Shown here in pieces: positions 16,709 to 35,600 of a DNA stretch of 64,000 bases. The translations under genes were made by a program, and so were the position numbers. Numbering within the stretch: the first letter of the stretch is position 1; every line of letters starts with the position of its first letter. The notes under the pieces were generated by a model. The model was not told the origin of the DNA. It saw only the letters and a list, made by a program, of their open reading frames with translations, and searched no databases. This DNA comes from Maylandia zebra (lineage: Eukaryota > Chordata > Actinopteri > Cichliformes > Cichlidae): the NCBI RefSeq assembly GCF_041146795.1, contig NC_135188.1, forward strand, positions 605,376 to 669,375, in the 5' to 3' direction.

Positions 16709-18337
16709 TCACTCAAACTTGATTCCCTGGGCCAGAGGAAGATCCTTGCTGTAATTGATTGTGCATGTCGAGCGCCTCATGTACTGCTTCCATGAATCAC
16801 TGCCTGACTCTCTTCCACCGCCTGTATGTTTCTCCCCACCAAAAGCTCCTCCGATCTCTGCTCCGCTCGTGGGAATGTTGACATTTACGATGCCACAATC
16901 TGACCCTCTGGGGCCAAGCCAACGGAAAACCCGGCCTAGATCTTTGGTAAAGATGCTGCTGGACAGACCCTGCTTCACCTCATTGTTCCAGGCAAATGCC
17001 TCCTCCTCTGTCTTGAACTTCAGGACATACAGGATGGGGACAAAGGTTTCGGTGTGGACAATAGAGGCATCATGAGCCAGTCCTGTAATGATGGCGGGCT
17101 CCACATAATTTCCAGGACGGTCCATCACCTTTCCTCCACACACCACAGTGCCGCCCTGCTGCTTTGCCTGCTCGATGGCAGCCAGGTACTGCTCGACAGC
17201 TTGCTTGGTGTGCAGGGGACCATAGAGGGTGCTGGGGTCCCAGGGGTCTCCGATGCGGACTTGTTTATAGGCCTTGGCGAGGCTTTCAACCACTGTGTCA
17301 TGAACGCTCTCGTGCAGCATCAACCTCCTGGTTGTGGTGCAGCGCTGGCCAGCGGTTCCGACGGAAGCGAAGACGGCAGAGGGCACCACGAGATTCAGGT
17401 CAGCATCTTCAAACACGATAATGGCGTTGTTGCCACCGAGCTCCAGCAGCTTGCGCCCAAACCTTTCTTGCACCATCATGGCCACCATCTTGCCAACATA
17501 AGTGCTGCCAGTAAAGGACAACAGATCCACACGCTCATCCTTTGCCATGGCCGTGCCGATATCTGCTCCGCCACAGGTCATGGAGCAGATTGAGCCAGGG
17601 AGATTGTTCTGCTCCAGCACCTCAGCCACGATCTTGGTAACTGCAACACTTGTGAGAGGAGTGGTCGGAGCTCCTTTCCAGAGGCAGACGTTGCCGCAGG
17701 TCAGAGCGATGGCGTTGTTCCAGCCGTAGACAGCTACGGGGAAGTTGAAGGCGGTGATAATGCCGACCAGGCCGACTGGGTTCCACTGTTCAATGAGGGC
17801 GTGACCCGGTCTCTCTGAAGGCAGGATGGGCCCGCCGATCATTCTAGACAGACCAACTGCATAATCACAGACGTCAACGTACTCCTGAACTTCACCAACT
17901 CCCTCAACATAGATTTTGCCCATTTCCAGTGACACCAGACTTCCAAGTACTTTAATCTTTTTTCTCAATGCATCCCCAATCTGTCTCACAATCTCCGCTC
18001 TTTTAGGAGCGGGAATGTCTGCCCACAACTTCCAAGCCTCCTTCGTCTTCTGAACAGTCTCTTCATACTCCGCCAAAGTAGCCTGGGTAACTCTGGCAAT
18101 CGGCTCATTGTTGGCAGGGCAGTATGACGTGATAACCTCCCCACTACCTCCCCAGCTACCGTTGTAAACACCTGGGTTGTCCTCAGACAAACCCAGCTCT
18201 TTGAGCCACGCGTATTTGGGCTGGTTGATCAGGAGACTTGACATAGCTGCTGACTGCTGGCACTGGGCAAGTGCAAATTTACTTCTTAAGAGGAGCCTGC
18301 TGTGCCGAGCAAGGGTCAGTGTGGTGCAGCGCTGCAT
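16709..18337 (-). CDS. aldh7a1: Alpha-aminoadipic semialdehyde dehydrogenase (antiquitin), intronless coding sequence
   Basis: NAD-dependent aldehyde dehydrogenase that oxidises alpha-aminoadipic semialdehyde to aminoadipate in lysine breakdown, in mitochondria and cytosol. One frame of 542 codons covers the whole protein (human about 539). Visible features are [16 protein letters not shown] (active-site Asn region), LLELGGNNA (general-base Glu, about residue 299), [12 protein letters not shown] (catalytic Cys, about 333) and [21 protein letters not shown] near the end. The first 31 residues are Arg-rich and lack acids, like a mitochondrial targeting peptide. Met32 ([19 protein letters not shown]) matches the second, cytosolic start known in this family. 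The mammalian gene has many introns; here there are none in the coding part. A splice acceptor lies five bases before the first ATG. No stop or frameshift is seen, so the copy is probably functional. Confidence 0.95.
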   Translation of the reverse strand: MQRCTTLTLARHSRLLLRSKFALAQCQQSAAMSSLLINQPKYAWLKELGLSEDNPGVYNGSWGGSGEVITSYCPANNEPIARVTQATLAEYEETVQKTKEAWKLWADIPAPKRAEIVRQIGDALRKKIKVLGSLVSLEMGKIYVEGVGEVQEYVDVCDYAVGLSRMIGGPILPSERPGHALIEQWNPVGLVGIITAFNFPVAVYGWNNAIALTCGNVCLWKGAPTTPLTSVAVTKIVAEVLEQNNLPGSICSMTCGGADIGTAMAKDERVDLLSFTGSTYVGKMVAMMVQERFGRKLLELGGNNAIIVFEDADLNLVVPSAVFASVGTAGQRCTTTRRLMLHESVHDTVVESLAKAYKQVRIGDPWDPSTLYGPLHTKQAVEQYLAAIEQAKQQGGTVVCGGKVMDRPGNYVEPAIITGLAHDASIVHTETFVPILYVLKFKTEEEAFAWNNEVKQGLSSSIFTKDLGRVFRWLGPRGSDCGIVNVNIPTSGAEIGGAFGGEKHTGGGRESGSDSWKQYMRRSTCTINYSKDLPLAQGIKFE

Positions 18338-18719
18338 GAATGCTGGAAGGAAGCAAAGTTAAAAATTTATTTTGCACTAAAGAGAATTCAGAAATAATTA
18401 TTGACATTTCAGCTTTAAAGTGAAAAAAGGAATGAAAACTACATTCTAGACCTAAAAGAGATGTCTTAAATCCTCCATACAACAATGGAGCTTAAAGTTA
18501 TATAAAGGCAGCAAAAAACCTAAACTACATTTGAAAGGCTGAAAAGACCCAAAAAGGTTTGATATTTTTCCCCTACAGGGTGATGAGCCGCCAGCTTCAC
18601 TGCAACATTTAACATTTGGCTTTAAATATTTAGATCTAATAAAATGAGCTATTTTTCATAACTTTCCACAAAAATAAAAATGTGAACATAATGTAGGTCT
18701 TGTAATGCAAGACGTTATT

Positions 18720-18850
18720 ATTAACGAAGCGACCTTCAGCTGCTCCCTGTATTCACAAAGGGTCACCACAGCAGGCAGTGCTGGCTGTCGGATTTTTGTA
18801 AAGAGTGGCCTTTCTGACGAAGTCTCAGAGAGACTCTGTTAGGTGAATGT
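18720..18850. repeat. Possible dispersed repeat fragment
   Basis: The phrase gctgctccctgtattcacaa followed by gggtcaccacagcaggca resembles a block common in fish genomes. It is related in wording to the fragment at 6.28 kb. It lies in the presumed aldh7a1 5' intron. The family is not identified. Confidence 0.3.
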
Positions 18851-19785
18851 GTAACCCACCGGACTGTGTTGACTTTGTTACTACAACTAATTCAACTCAT
18901 TAATTAATCTATAAATCAACCAATGAACCTATAGCTAACATTAAGGCAAAAAAAATTAACAAATGCTAAGTTTCATACTCTTTAAAAAGTAAACATAATC
19001 TTATTGATGTGTCATTATTAGCCAAAGGAACATTTTGATGATACCACCTTGAAACAACAGAGCTATCTCCAATTTTCTGATGTTTTATGGATGGAAAAAA
19101 AAAAAAGCAAATTGATTTAAATTAATCAATAACAAAAATACATGCTTTTTATCGCACAACCAGTGTTACTGTCTTGGTCTAATATTGCAGGTTGTTAACA
19201 AACAAGAGCCAACTGGGCCTCATAAGTAATCCATAAAAAGATAAAACTTTCAAAGATATATTCATATTAACTTTGAATTAATAACATGGTAAACATCACT
19301 ATTGCGACATGTATGAACCTACATATTACATAAAAAGTGTATTTTAGTAATTAGAAATCGAGAAGAGGCACAGTTATATAAACACCTTTCCTGAGGCTAC
19401 TCTGCTACTGTCCAGCAAGTTCCTTAACCATTTCCACCGTGCGCTTGCGCAATTAACCCAACACCGGACAAACACGAGGCTGGAAAACTTGGATTGAGCT
19501 GCAAAAGCTGGACAATGATGACGCATAACGTGTAATCTAAGGATTGCATTTCCGATTTTCTAATATAAGCGTGTCCGTACAACAGCGCTGCTGCTTTTTC
19601 AGCGTGGACATGCTCGCTTAGAACAGTCAATGTTTTGAGTCTGACCGTGACCGTGACTCAAGGTCCTCCACTTTTCATTCACCAACACCAGCGTGTACTC
19701 ATCAAGTCTGCACGTGCACGATCCGTGCATCGATTTTTAATCTTTAAAGTTACATTTGAGACACTTATGACGAGTTTTAACTCAC

Positions 19786-19872
19786 GTCGATATGAAATCC
19801 TCAGGGCCACGTCCACTCCAAAGCATGGAAGTACTCGCAGTCACTTCCGACTATCACCGTGGAAACGGAAGT
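19786..19872 (-). other. aldh7a1: Candidate 5' UTR exon of aldh7a1
   Basis: The aldh7a1 coding exon begins right after an acceptor (ttgcttccttccag; exon start 18342, minus strand). The best upstream donor in the promoter-like zone is gtgagt on the minus strand near 19785. This would give a short leader exon and an intron of about 1.4 kb. The exact donor and start site are inferred. Confidence 0.35.
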
Positions 19873-20043
19873 ACTGAGAATTGCTGCTCTCTGATTGGAC
19901 AGCTGTCTCGAAGCACTGTGGAGCCCGCTTTGTTGGACTGATGCATGCTAGCAGATTTCCTTTGTTGTGATTAATCGCTTTGTGGTTGTGTTTCTCCTGT
20001 AATAACATATATTGTTAAAGTTACTGTCGTTATAACTTAGAGG
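19840..20043. promoter_or_regulatory. Putative bidirectional promoter of aldh7a1 and actl6a
   Basis: Between the candidate aldh7a1 leader exon and the actl6a start codon lie two ETS-type sites (acttccg 19843-19849 and cggaagt 19866-19872) and an inverted CCAAT box (attgg 19894-19898). No TATA box is seen. This is the usual make-up of a housekeeping head-to-head promoter. Confidence 0.45.
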
Positions 20044-28690
<8,647 letters not shown>

Positions 28691-29493
28691 TTTGACCCCC
28701 GATCCTCATCGTCTTTTTCACTGCAAGCTCAACGTCGTGAATGGTTCCCCCCTCTGACCCAGACTCAGGAACACCTCGCTGTTTTATTTTTGTACGACTT
28801 GTTTTTAAAACAGAGTTTGTCCATACACCTGTCTGGGATTTGTAGAAAACAAACATCTGCAATTTCAGCTCCTCTGAGAGCTCCCTGAAAGTCGGCCGGT
28901 TGCCTTATCTGTAAGTTGTTGGTGGGAACCTCGAATCAAAAAGTCAAGTTTCTGATCAAAACGACAGAGTACAGAAGCCAAAATGATTTGTGCAGAATGC
29001 TGATATGGTAAACTTGGGATGATTAGGATGTATTTGGAAAAACAACCTGTTAGTTTGACGTGAATATCGTCTCGTTCAGGAAGAAAAAAAAGGTTCATGA
29101 ACCTTTTTTTTCTTCCTATGTAGCAGGTCAAGTCGTCACAGGTAAAGGCCAGTCCGTTCCTACCTGTGCTTACTGGTATTAACTCAAATCTGTATTTAAT
29201 TTTCAGTCTTGCTTGTCATTGGCTTCATGTGGTCTTTTACAAATAAAGTTGTTTTTTTTTTAATGATTAACTGAGTGCTGTAGTCTCAATAGCCCACTGG
29301 TTACTTAAGTTCTGAGGGTTTTCATACAGGAGCGTAAAGAACACCGGAGTCGGGGTCAAATAGAGAGAGCGGCACACTTTAGAGCCATCTTACATAATTT
29401 ATCTTTGAGATCACATGAAAGGTGGTCATACAACAGTTTCAGTCCATCCATGGCTATTTGATGAGCTGATTCACACTAGTCAGATCCACATTT
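28691..29493. other. Convergent 3' ends of actl6a and mrpl47
   Basis: This 0.8 kb between the two stop codons holds the actl6a 3' UTR with its AATAAA at 29242-29247 and the mrpl47 3' UTR on the other strand, for which only a weak signal is visible. A palindrome near 29083-29117 (aagaaaaaaaaggttcatga and its mirror) could form a hairpin in the actl6a 3' UTR. Confidence 0.5.
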
Positions 29494-32381
29494 TCAGGAT
29501 GCAGGAGCTTTAATCTGGGGGAACCTCTCCTGTAACTTGGTGAGACGTCTCTTCTTTAAGTTTTCATTCCTTGCCCTTTCCCGAAGGTAATTCTCAATAC
29601 GCAGCCTGAAGGAGAAAGGAAGTAAAATCCTTTGTAAGAAAAGTATCACGTACTTAAAAATGTACATGATATTGCATACACTGGTCTTACCTTATATGTG
29701 GTTCAACAAACTTGGGTGTGTAGAACCTCTTGCGCTTGTATCGTCTGTTCATGTACCAGGGAATAGCATACTCTTTGAATCGATACCTGTGGAGGAAATA
29801 AATCAATGAGATTACAGGGCGTCCAATAAAAGTCTCAAATTAGCTTTGCCAAGGATGAATCGGTTCAGCTGCTCATTACCACAACTATGGACGGGTGCTT
29901 ACGTGGTGCTTTTCTACTCTGAGCACTCGAAGCGCTTTAAGCCAATCGCATTGCGGCAAGGTTAAGATGAACGTGACGTGGTTGTTAGTGCCAGATTGGC
30001 TGCTCCAAGTAGTTCAAAACTGCTGAAAATTTGTCCAATGAGTGGCAGTTCTCTGTCCAAACAATAGCCTGGTGGTTTCAGGGGAGAACTGATAGGCTGT
30101 TTCAAGCCAATAGGAAGGAAACAGTAACTCAAATCACCACATGTTAGAACCAAGGCATACAGAAGAGCATATCTGAACACGCAATATGTCAAACCTAGGA
30201 TCAGGTGGGCCACAGCAGCAGCAGACCGCATGGATTGCCGCTCCTGTCAGACAGGAAACTGAGGCTACAATTCACAAGGGCTCACCAGCACCGGGCAACA
30301 GAAGATTGGAAAAAGATTGTTTGGTCTGATGAGATTTCATTTCTGCTGCAACATTCAGACAATAGTCCAAATTTGGTATAAACAACATGAAATCCTGGAT
30401 CCATCCTGCCTCGGATCAACAGTTCAGGCTGATGGTGGTGGTGGTATGATGTGTGGGGGCTATTTAAATGCCACAGCCTAGCTGAGTATAGTTGTTGATC
30501 ATTTCATCCCTTTATAACAACAATATGCTGATCTTCTGATGACTGCTTCCAGCAGGATCAAGCAGCATATCGCAGAGCTGAAAGCAGCTTAAACTGGTTT
30601 CTTGGTAAATACTCTTTATTTTATTTTTCAATCCAAGAAAACACTGATAATATTTTTCAGGCTCAATCTGAGAATGAAATATGTGTAACAAAGCTTGGAC
30701 CACATGTGTTTATATGGACCTACTATGTCCTGCAAACAGGCCGTTTCCCCATCACCATATGATAAAGGTATGACATATCTTTTTCCCATGTAGGTCTGAT
30801 ATGCAAGACTGCCCTCACCAGTACACATATCCAAATATGTTCCTCCTCCAGGCTCCTGGTCGGCCTTTCTCTTGTCCTGTTTGCAGCAGACGCAGTGCAC
30901 TCTCTCTCTCCTTCGCCACCGTCTCTAGCCTGATCATGGACCGCTCAACCTGGGAGGGGAGAAAGCTTCATATAATCATTGGCACCTACATCGTGTCAGC
31001 TATCAGCTCAGCATGAGACGAACCTTTCTTAGTCTTTCTGGACTTGGCATCTGGACCCTCTGCCTTTTTGCTTCCTGTTCAAGTGTGAGCAGCATGTTCT
31101 TTTCTTTCAGCAGGACATACCTGAGACACAATCAGAGGGTTACACGCCGCTAAATGTTTTAAATGTTTCCACTGAGACGCTTCATTTCCACACAGCTCAC
31201 CAGAGTTTGTGCAAGTCCTCGTTGCTCTTTGTTCTCAGTTGTTTGGCAGTCCACGGTGCGCCTAATAGTGCAAGAAGTTATGTCACTCTAAACTCACACA
31301 TCTGACCACAAACAATTTGTTAAACAGTATTTACTATACTTTTTAACAAATTGTGCTGATAAATAGTGTTTAGCAGATTGTGTTTACACTGATCTACATT
31401 CAGGTGCAAATAAAATGAACATATTCAGGTTGATTCAAACTACAATCAAACCTGCAGACAATGTTCTCTTTGCGTGCTGTAATATTTTACCTGACTTCAC
31501 ATTGGCCTCTCCCCAGTTCTCAGGTGAATCAAAGAACTCCTCTAGTCCTCTCCTGCTGATGGTTGTGTGCAGAGCTCGATACTGACCTGGAGAGCTGATG
31601 GGATTGCTCCAGGATGGGGTGACAATGGGAGACTTCTCCCTGTTGAACATGAAGAAAGTGCACACAGTAAGCCTGATAACAAATGCCGAAGCAGGTAAAT
31701 TATTTTTCCGCAATTAAAAAAACCCCCAAACAACAAAAACTGAATTCAGGGAATTCCATCTTGAAATTTAAGTGTTACATTTCAGCACTTTCTGGTTTAA
31801 TCCCAGGCAGATATTTTTGGTGTTAAGCTCTTTAACGTCAAATAAGACTTTGGATCATTTGAAGTTCTTTGGAGCCTCTTCTGTCCTAAAACATCACTGA
31901 CCTGTCAGTTGGTCTTTAGGCTGTGACTTACTTTTCACACGTATAGTTAACAGCTGTGTATTGATGGGACATAATGGAGACCCCACGATCACAGCAGTCA
32001 AAATCTCACTTCAGTCTTAAATACAGCCATAAAACCATAAATGTCCACTGAGTACATCAACATGGGAACTCGGGGTTTCTACCTCACCGTAATAAAGAAA
32101 ACCTGTCTCTTTGACTTTGCTGTAAACAATCACTGGCATCTTTGCGCAAACAGGGACTGCTGAGCTGTTGACCGACAGCTTTGAATGTGTCGTTGTTAAC
32201 CCACATTATTGTTCCGTTTTGGGGAATGCATTAAACTGATCTCTTACCTGAGAAGAGAAGTCTGGCATTTGGCCGAACTAACAGCGCCCTGTCGCGCGTT
32301 TGTCGCTGAGGATATCCTAAAGACATTTTGAAACTGCTTGCAAAGAGTCAAAACGCGTCCTGCGGATGAGGACGCCGCCAT
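29494..32381 (-). CDS. mrpl47: Mitochondrial large ribosomal subunit protein uL29m (MRPL47), complete gene
   Basis: Protein of the 39S mitochondrial ribosomal subunit, homologue of bacterial L29, sited near the exit tunnel. Coding exons on the minus strand: 32248-32381, 31491-31639, 31201-31261, 31024-31120, 30819-30949, 29691-29786, 29494-29605; they join in phase to 259 codons. The N-terminus ([20 protein letters not shown]) looks like a mitochondrial presequence. The family core is present: [16 protein letters not shown], then [20 protein letters not shown] (the L29 signature), [20 protein letters not shown], and a basic tail. All introns are GT-AG. A Tc1 relic and a short SINE fragment sit in the intron 29787-30818. 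The gene is head-to-head with ndufb5, 265 bp between start codons. Confidence 0.95.
29885..29950. repeat. Short SINE-like fragment
   Basis: The stretch ttttctactctgagcactcg followed by aagcgctttaag resembles the body of the SINE copy at 7.4 kb. It is too short to assign firmly. Confidence 0.3.
29958..30606 (+). mobile_element. Tc1/mariner-like DNA transposon relic (family A)
   Basis: The central part of a Tc1-like transposase gene, broken by stops and small deletions. It runs from gaacgtgacgtggttgttag (about 29969) through gaagattggaaaaagattgt (30302) and gatccatcctgcctcggatc (near 30400) to tggtttcttgg (30596-30606), where it stops short of the C-terminal part. Translated pieces such as [15 protein letters not shown] are typical of Tc1 catalytic domains. 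It lies in an mrpl47 intron, on the opposite strand. Confidence 0.7.
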
Positions 32382-32646
32382 TTTTGATGTAGCGCTTCCC
32401 ATATTACCCAGAATGCATTTTGTCTCTTTTTCTTAAAAAGAAAAAGAAAGAAAAAAGAAGAAAGATATATTTTTAAATAATTTTATGGTGCTAAATACAT
32501 TATTATAATATTAATTTAATAATAAAACCCCGTATAACATTTCAGTTGAAAATAAATTACACCTGTGCTCTTATCAAATATGATTCGCTTATTCGCTTAA
32601 CGGCCAATCACAGTTCGTGTTGCTGGGCCGTCCTCCCAAAGTAACG
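32382..32646. promoter_or_regulatory. Bidirectional promoter of mrpl47 and ndufb5
   Basis: Only 265 bp separate the two divergent start codons of these mitochondrial-protein genes. Close to the mrpl47 side is attacccagaatgcatt (about 32402-32418), a good partial match to the ZNF143/Staf site (core CCCAGAATGC), which is frequent in housekeeping promoters. An attgg-type CCAAT box (ggccaatca, 32601-32609) lies near ndufb5. The middle is AT-rich. Shared control is inferred. Confidence 0.6.
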
Positions 32647-35600
32647 ATGGTGGGCACGAGCGTTCTCAGGTCTGTTGCTGCTTTTGCAGCCAGACTGAGT
32701 CCTCTGAAATCTGGAAATACTGCGGCTAATTTACTCACTCGAGCAATCCCCCGCACAGATAAAGGTAAGACACACCCCAGTCGTTTAAAAAATGAGACGA
32801 CTGACCGGAAGGCTGCTTGTCTTTTCTCATGACCTTGTTAGCTTGCTAACATGAGCTAGCTGTTAACGTGTGTCCTGGTGTCAATAAAGGAAGACAGTGA
32901 CTTTATTATAGCTCCGTATACATATGTACTGTTTATATACGCCACTGTTTATCCTCCAGTTTCAACCTCTGCCTTTTCATTGCAGTAAGCGGTGCGTATT
33001 TAGTAAACATTAGTTGGGTTACAGGGTTTGAATGATAGTTTGTCATCTCTGTGTCAACGCTTAACATAAATCTGCTTGTTGCATGCAGTGCTATGGTCTG
33101 CAGTTTTATCTAAAGGTGTTTCACCATGTTTTTAATAGCGACATGTTCTTTAATATCCTTAAATTATAAGGTTTCAGTAAAGCCACCTGACTCAGTGGGA
33201 CACCCTTTAAACCAGGGGTAGGGACCGTCAGTCCTCGAGAGCTGGTGTCCTGCAGGTTTTAGATCTCACCCTGGGTCACCACACTTGAATCAAATGATTA
33301 GTTCATTACCAGGCCTCTGCAGAACTTCAAGACATGTTGAGGAGCTAATTTAGCCCTTTAAATCAGCTTTGTTGGCTCAAGGACACATCTAAAACCTGCC
33401 GGACACCGGTTCTCGAGGCCTGGAGTTCCCTACCCCTGTTTTAAACAGTTCATGCAATACTTTGCAAGAGCGAAAATAAATGTTTACAAGGCTGTAGTGA
33501 GGTCTGCTATTATGTATGGACAAAAAGACAGAAGGCAGATTTGCAGGTGGCACAGTTAAAGATGCTCAGACTTTCATTGGGAGTGACCATGATGGACAAG
33601 GTTAGAAATGAGCACATGAGCTCAGGCTGAGCGCTTTGGAGACAAAGTTAGAGAAGCAAGGCTGAGATGGTTTGGACAATTACAGAGGAGAGGTAGTGGA
33701 TTTGTTTTGCAAAGGCAGATAAAAGGGAAGGCCGCTGAGAAGATTTGTGGATGTAGTGAAGGAGGGAGACGATCTGCTGTGGCAACCTCTAAAGGGAACA
33801 GCCACACGAATACACATTTGAAGAGCTGCAGTGATGGTCATTCTTGATTTTTGCCCATATGGTCAAACCAAAGATTATTACTAAGAAGATGTCCGCAGTA
33901 ATGGATGACTGCCATTATTGCAAAAATAATCTGGGATTATTTATTGTTGAAGTGAAACGTAATCATAATCTGAGTTTTTGTAGTCCAATTATATGAATAT
34001 GTAATTATAGCACTAAACTCAATCGGGCAGCCACCATTAGAAACAACGTCTCTTCAACAAGGGAGATGGGGCAAACGTGTCAACCATGTAAAACATCTAA
34101 GCCTGCTAGAAAAACAACACAAAATACAAGCTCCACCCACCTAATCATGATGTAGTGGTAGGTCATAGACTTTGCATTTGTAATACATTATAGAGATACT
34201 TGGTACACTGGACAGAGCCTCCATGCAACTGAAGAGGCAGCGTGCGTGCTCACTATAACCAATCACAGGCATCATGATAGTAACTGTGCCCTGTTTTGCA
34301 GTTGCGGTCCGTTGGGGTCACGGAAAGAGACTGTTTGTCATCAAACCCTCTGACTACTATGACAGGAGATTTCTGCGCCTATTGGTAAGTGCAGAGCACC
34401 ATCACATCCACCAAGCTCACGTACATACACTGCAGAAGTGCTCTCTGTTAACTTTGCTGTATCATTATAATATAATGTTTGTGTTCACCCTTTGAAAGAA
34501 CAAAACAAAATCTTGTTATTGAAATGTAACAAAGGAAGTTTTCCCTCAACATATTTTCCTTGACTGCTCAGACGTACTGTTGGAAGTTTATTATTCACCC
34601 ACAGTGCAGGTTTCTAAATGGTAACCATGTTTTCTCTCTTATTTTAAAGAATGTTTGTGTTCATGTTCTTACACTCAGCCAAAAAACAAGCTTCCACATT
34701 TGTGTTACTCACCTTGCTCAAAGGCACCAGCAGCAGAGAGCAGTGCATACATCAAAACTAAAATGGCCAACATGATACTGTTTAAGCTGGTTTAAAAAAA
34801 TAAAAAAGTCAGTTCGCTGAGTTAAAAAGTAAGAGATATTTCTTACTTGGTTAATTTTGGATGGTGACTTGCACGCATCAACAACTGAATTTGCCATATA
34901 TTTGATTTTCTTCTCATTTTTTCCCTCAGCAATTTTACATCTTGCTGACTGGTGTTCCAGTGGCTATCGTCGTCACGGGGGTGAATATCTTCATCGGTGA
35001 GTAAGCATAAGTGTTTTATTGTGTATTCTAATCGGCTTCTAATATTTTCCAGGACTTACTCAAATACGTATGGAATGAATATCTCTGTTGCTCGATTAAA
35101 TGTCTGTCGTGTAGGTGAGGCAGAGCTGGCTGAAATTCCTGAAGGCTACGAGCCCGAGCACTGGGAGTACTACAAGGTGCGTCCCTTTGTCTCTTTGGTT
35201 GTTTGTGGTGCTTCTTTCTGTCATTGCTTCAAACTCGTATTAAGGGAAGGATATGCTCACGGATTTTATTTTGAAGTGTAATCATAATATGTGCATATTC
35301 ATTGTTAACCCCCCCCCAACATCATGTTTTCCTCCAGTGAGTGTTTTATGGGACTGTTGTGTTACATTTTCAAACCCAGGTGCTACGACGGGTCCCTCAG
35401 GTAAAAGTCTCTCCGAGGGCCCCGTTCAGTGTAGAGTTAAAAGAAGCCTCGACTGAAACAGCGTGCTTTGCACGTCATTATGTTGCTCGATTAAATGTCT
35501 GTTATGTCGGTGAGGCAGAGCTGGCTCATCATTATGTGCAATGCAGCATCTTTATTTTTTGACAGGTATCCTATAACAGGCCAAAATTATTTGAAAACAT

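Noticed and set aside
17054-17593. 179-codon plus-strand frame
   Set aside because: It is the antisense shadow of the aldh7a1 coding exon; high GC content keeps the opposite frame open.
16709-18337. aldh7a1 as a dead processed pseudogene
   Set aside because: No stop, frameshift or lost catalytic residue is seen, and a splice acceptor precedes the start; a pseudogene this long would normally show damage.
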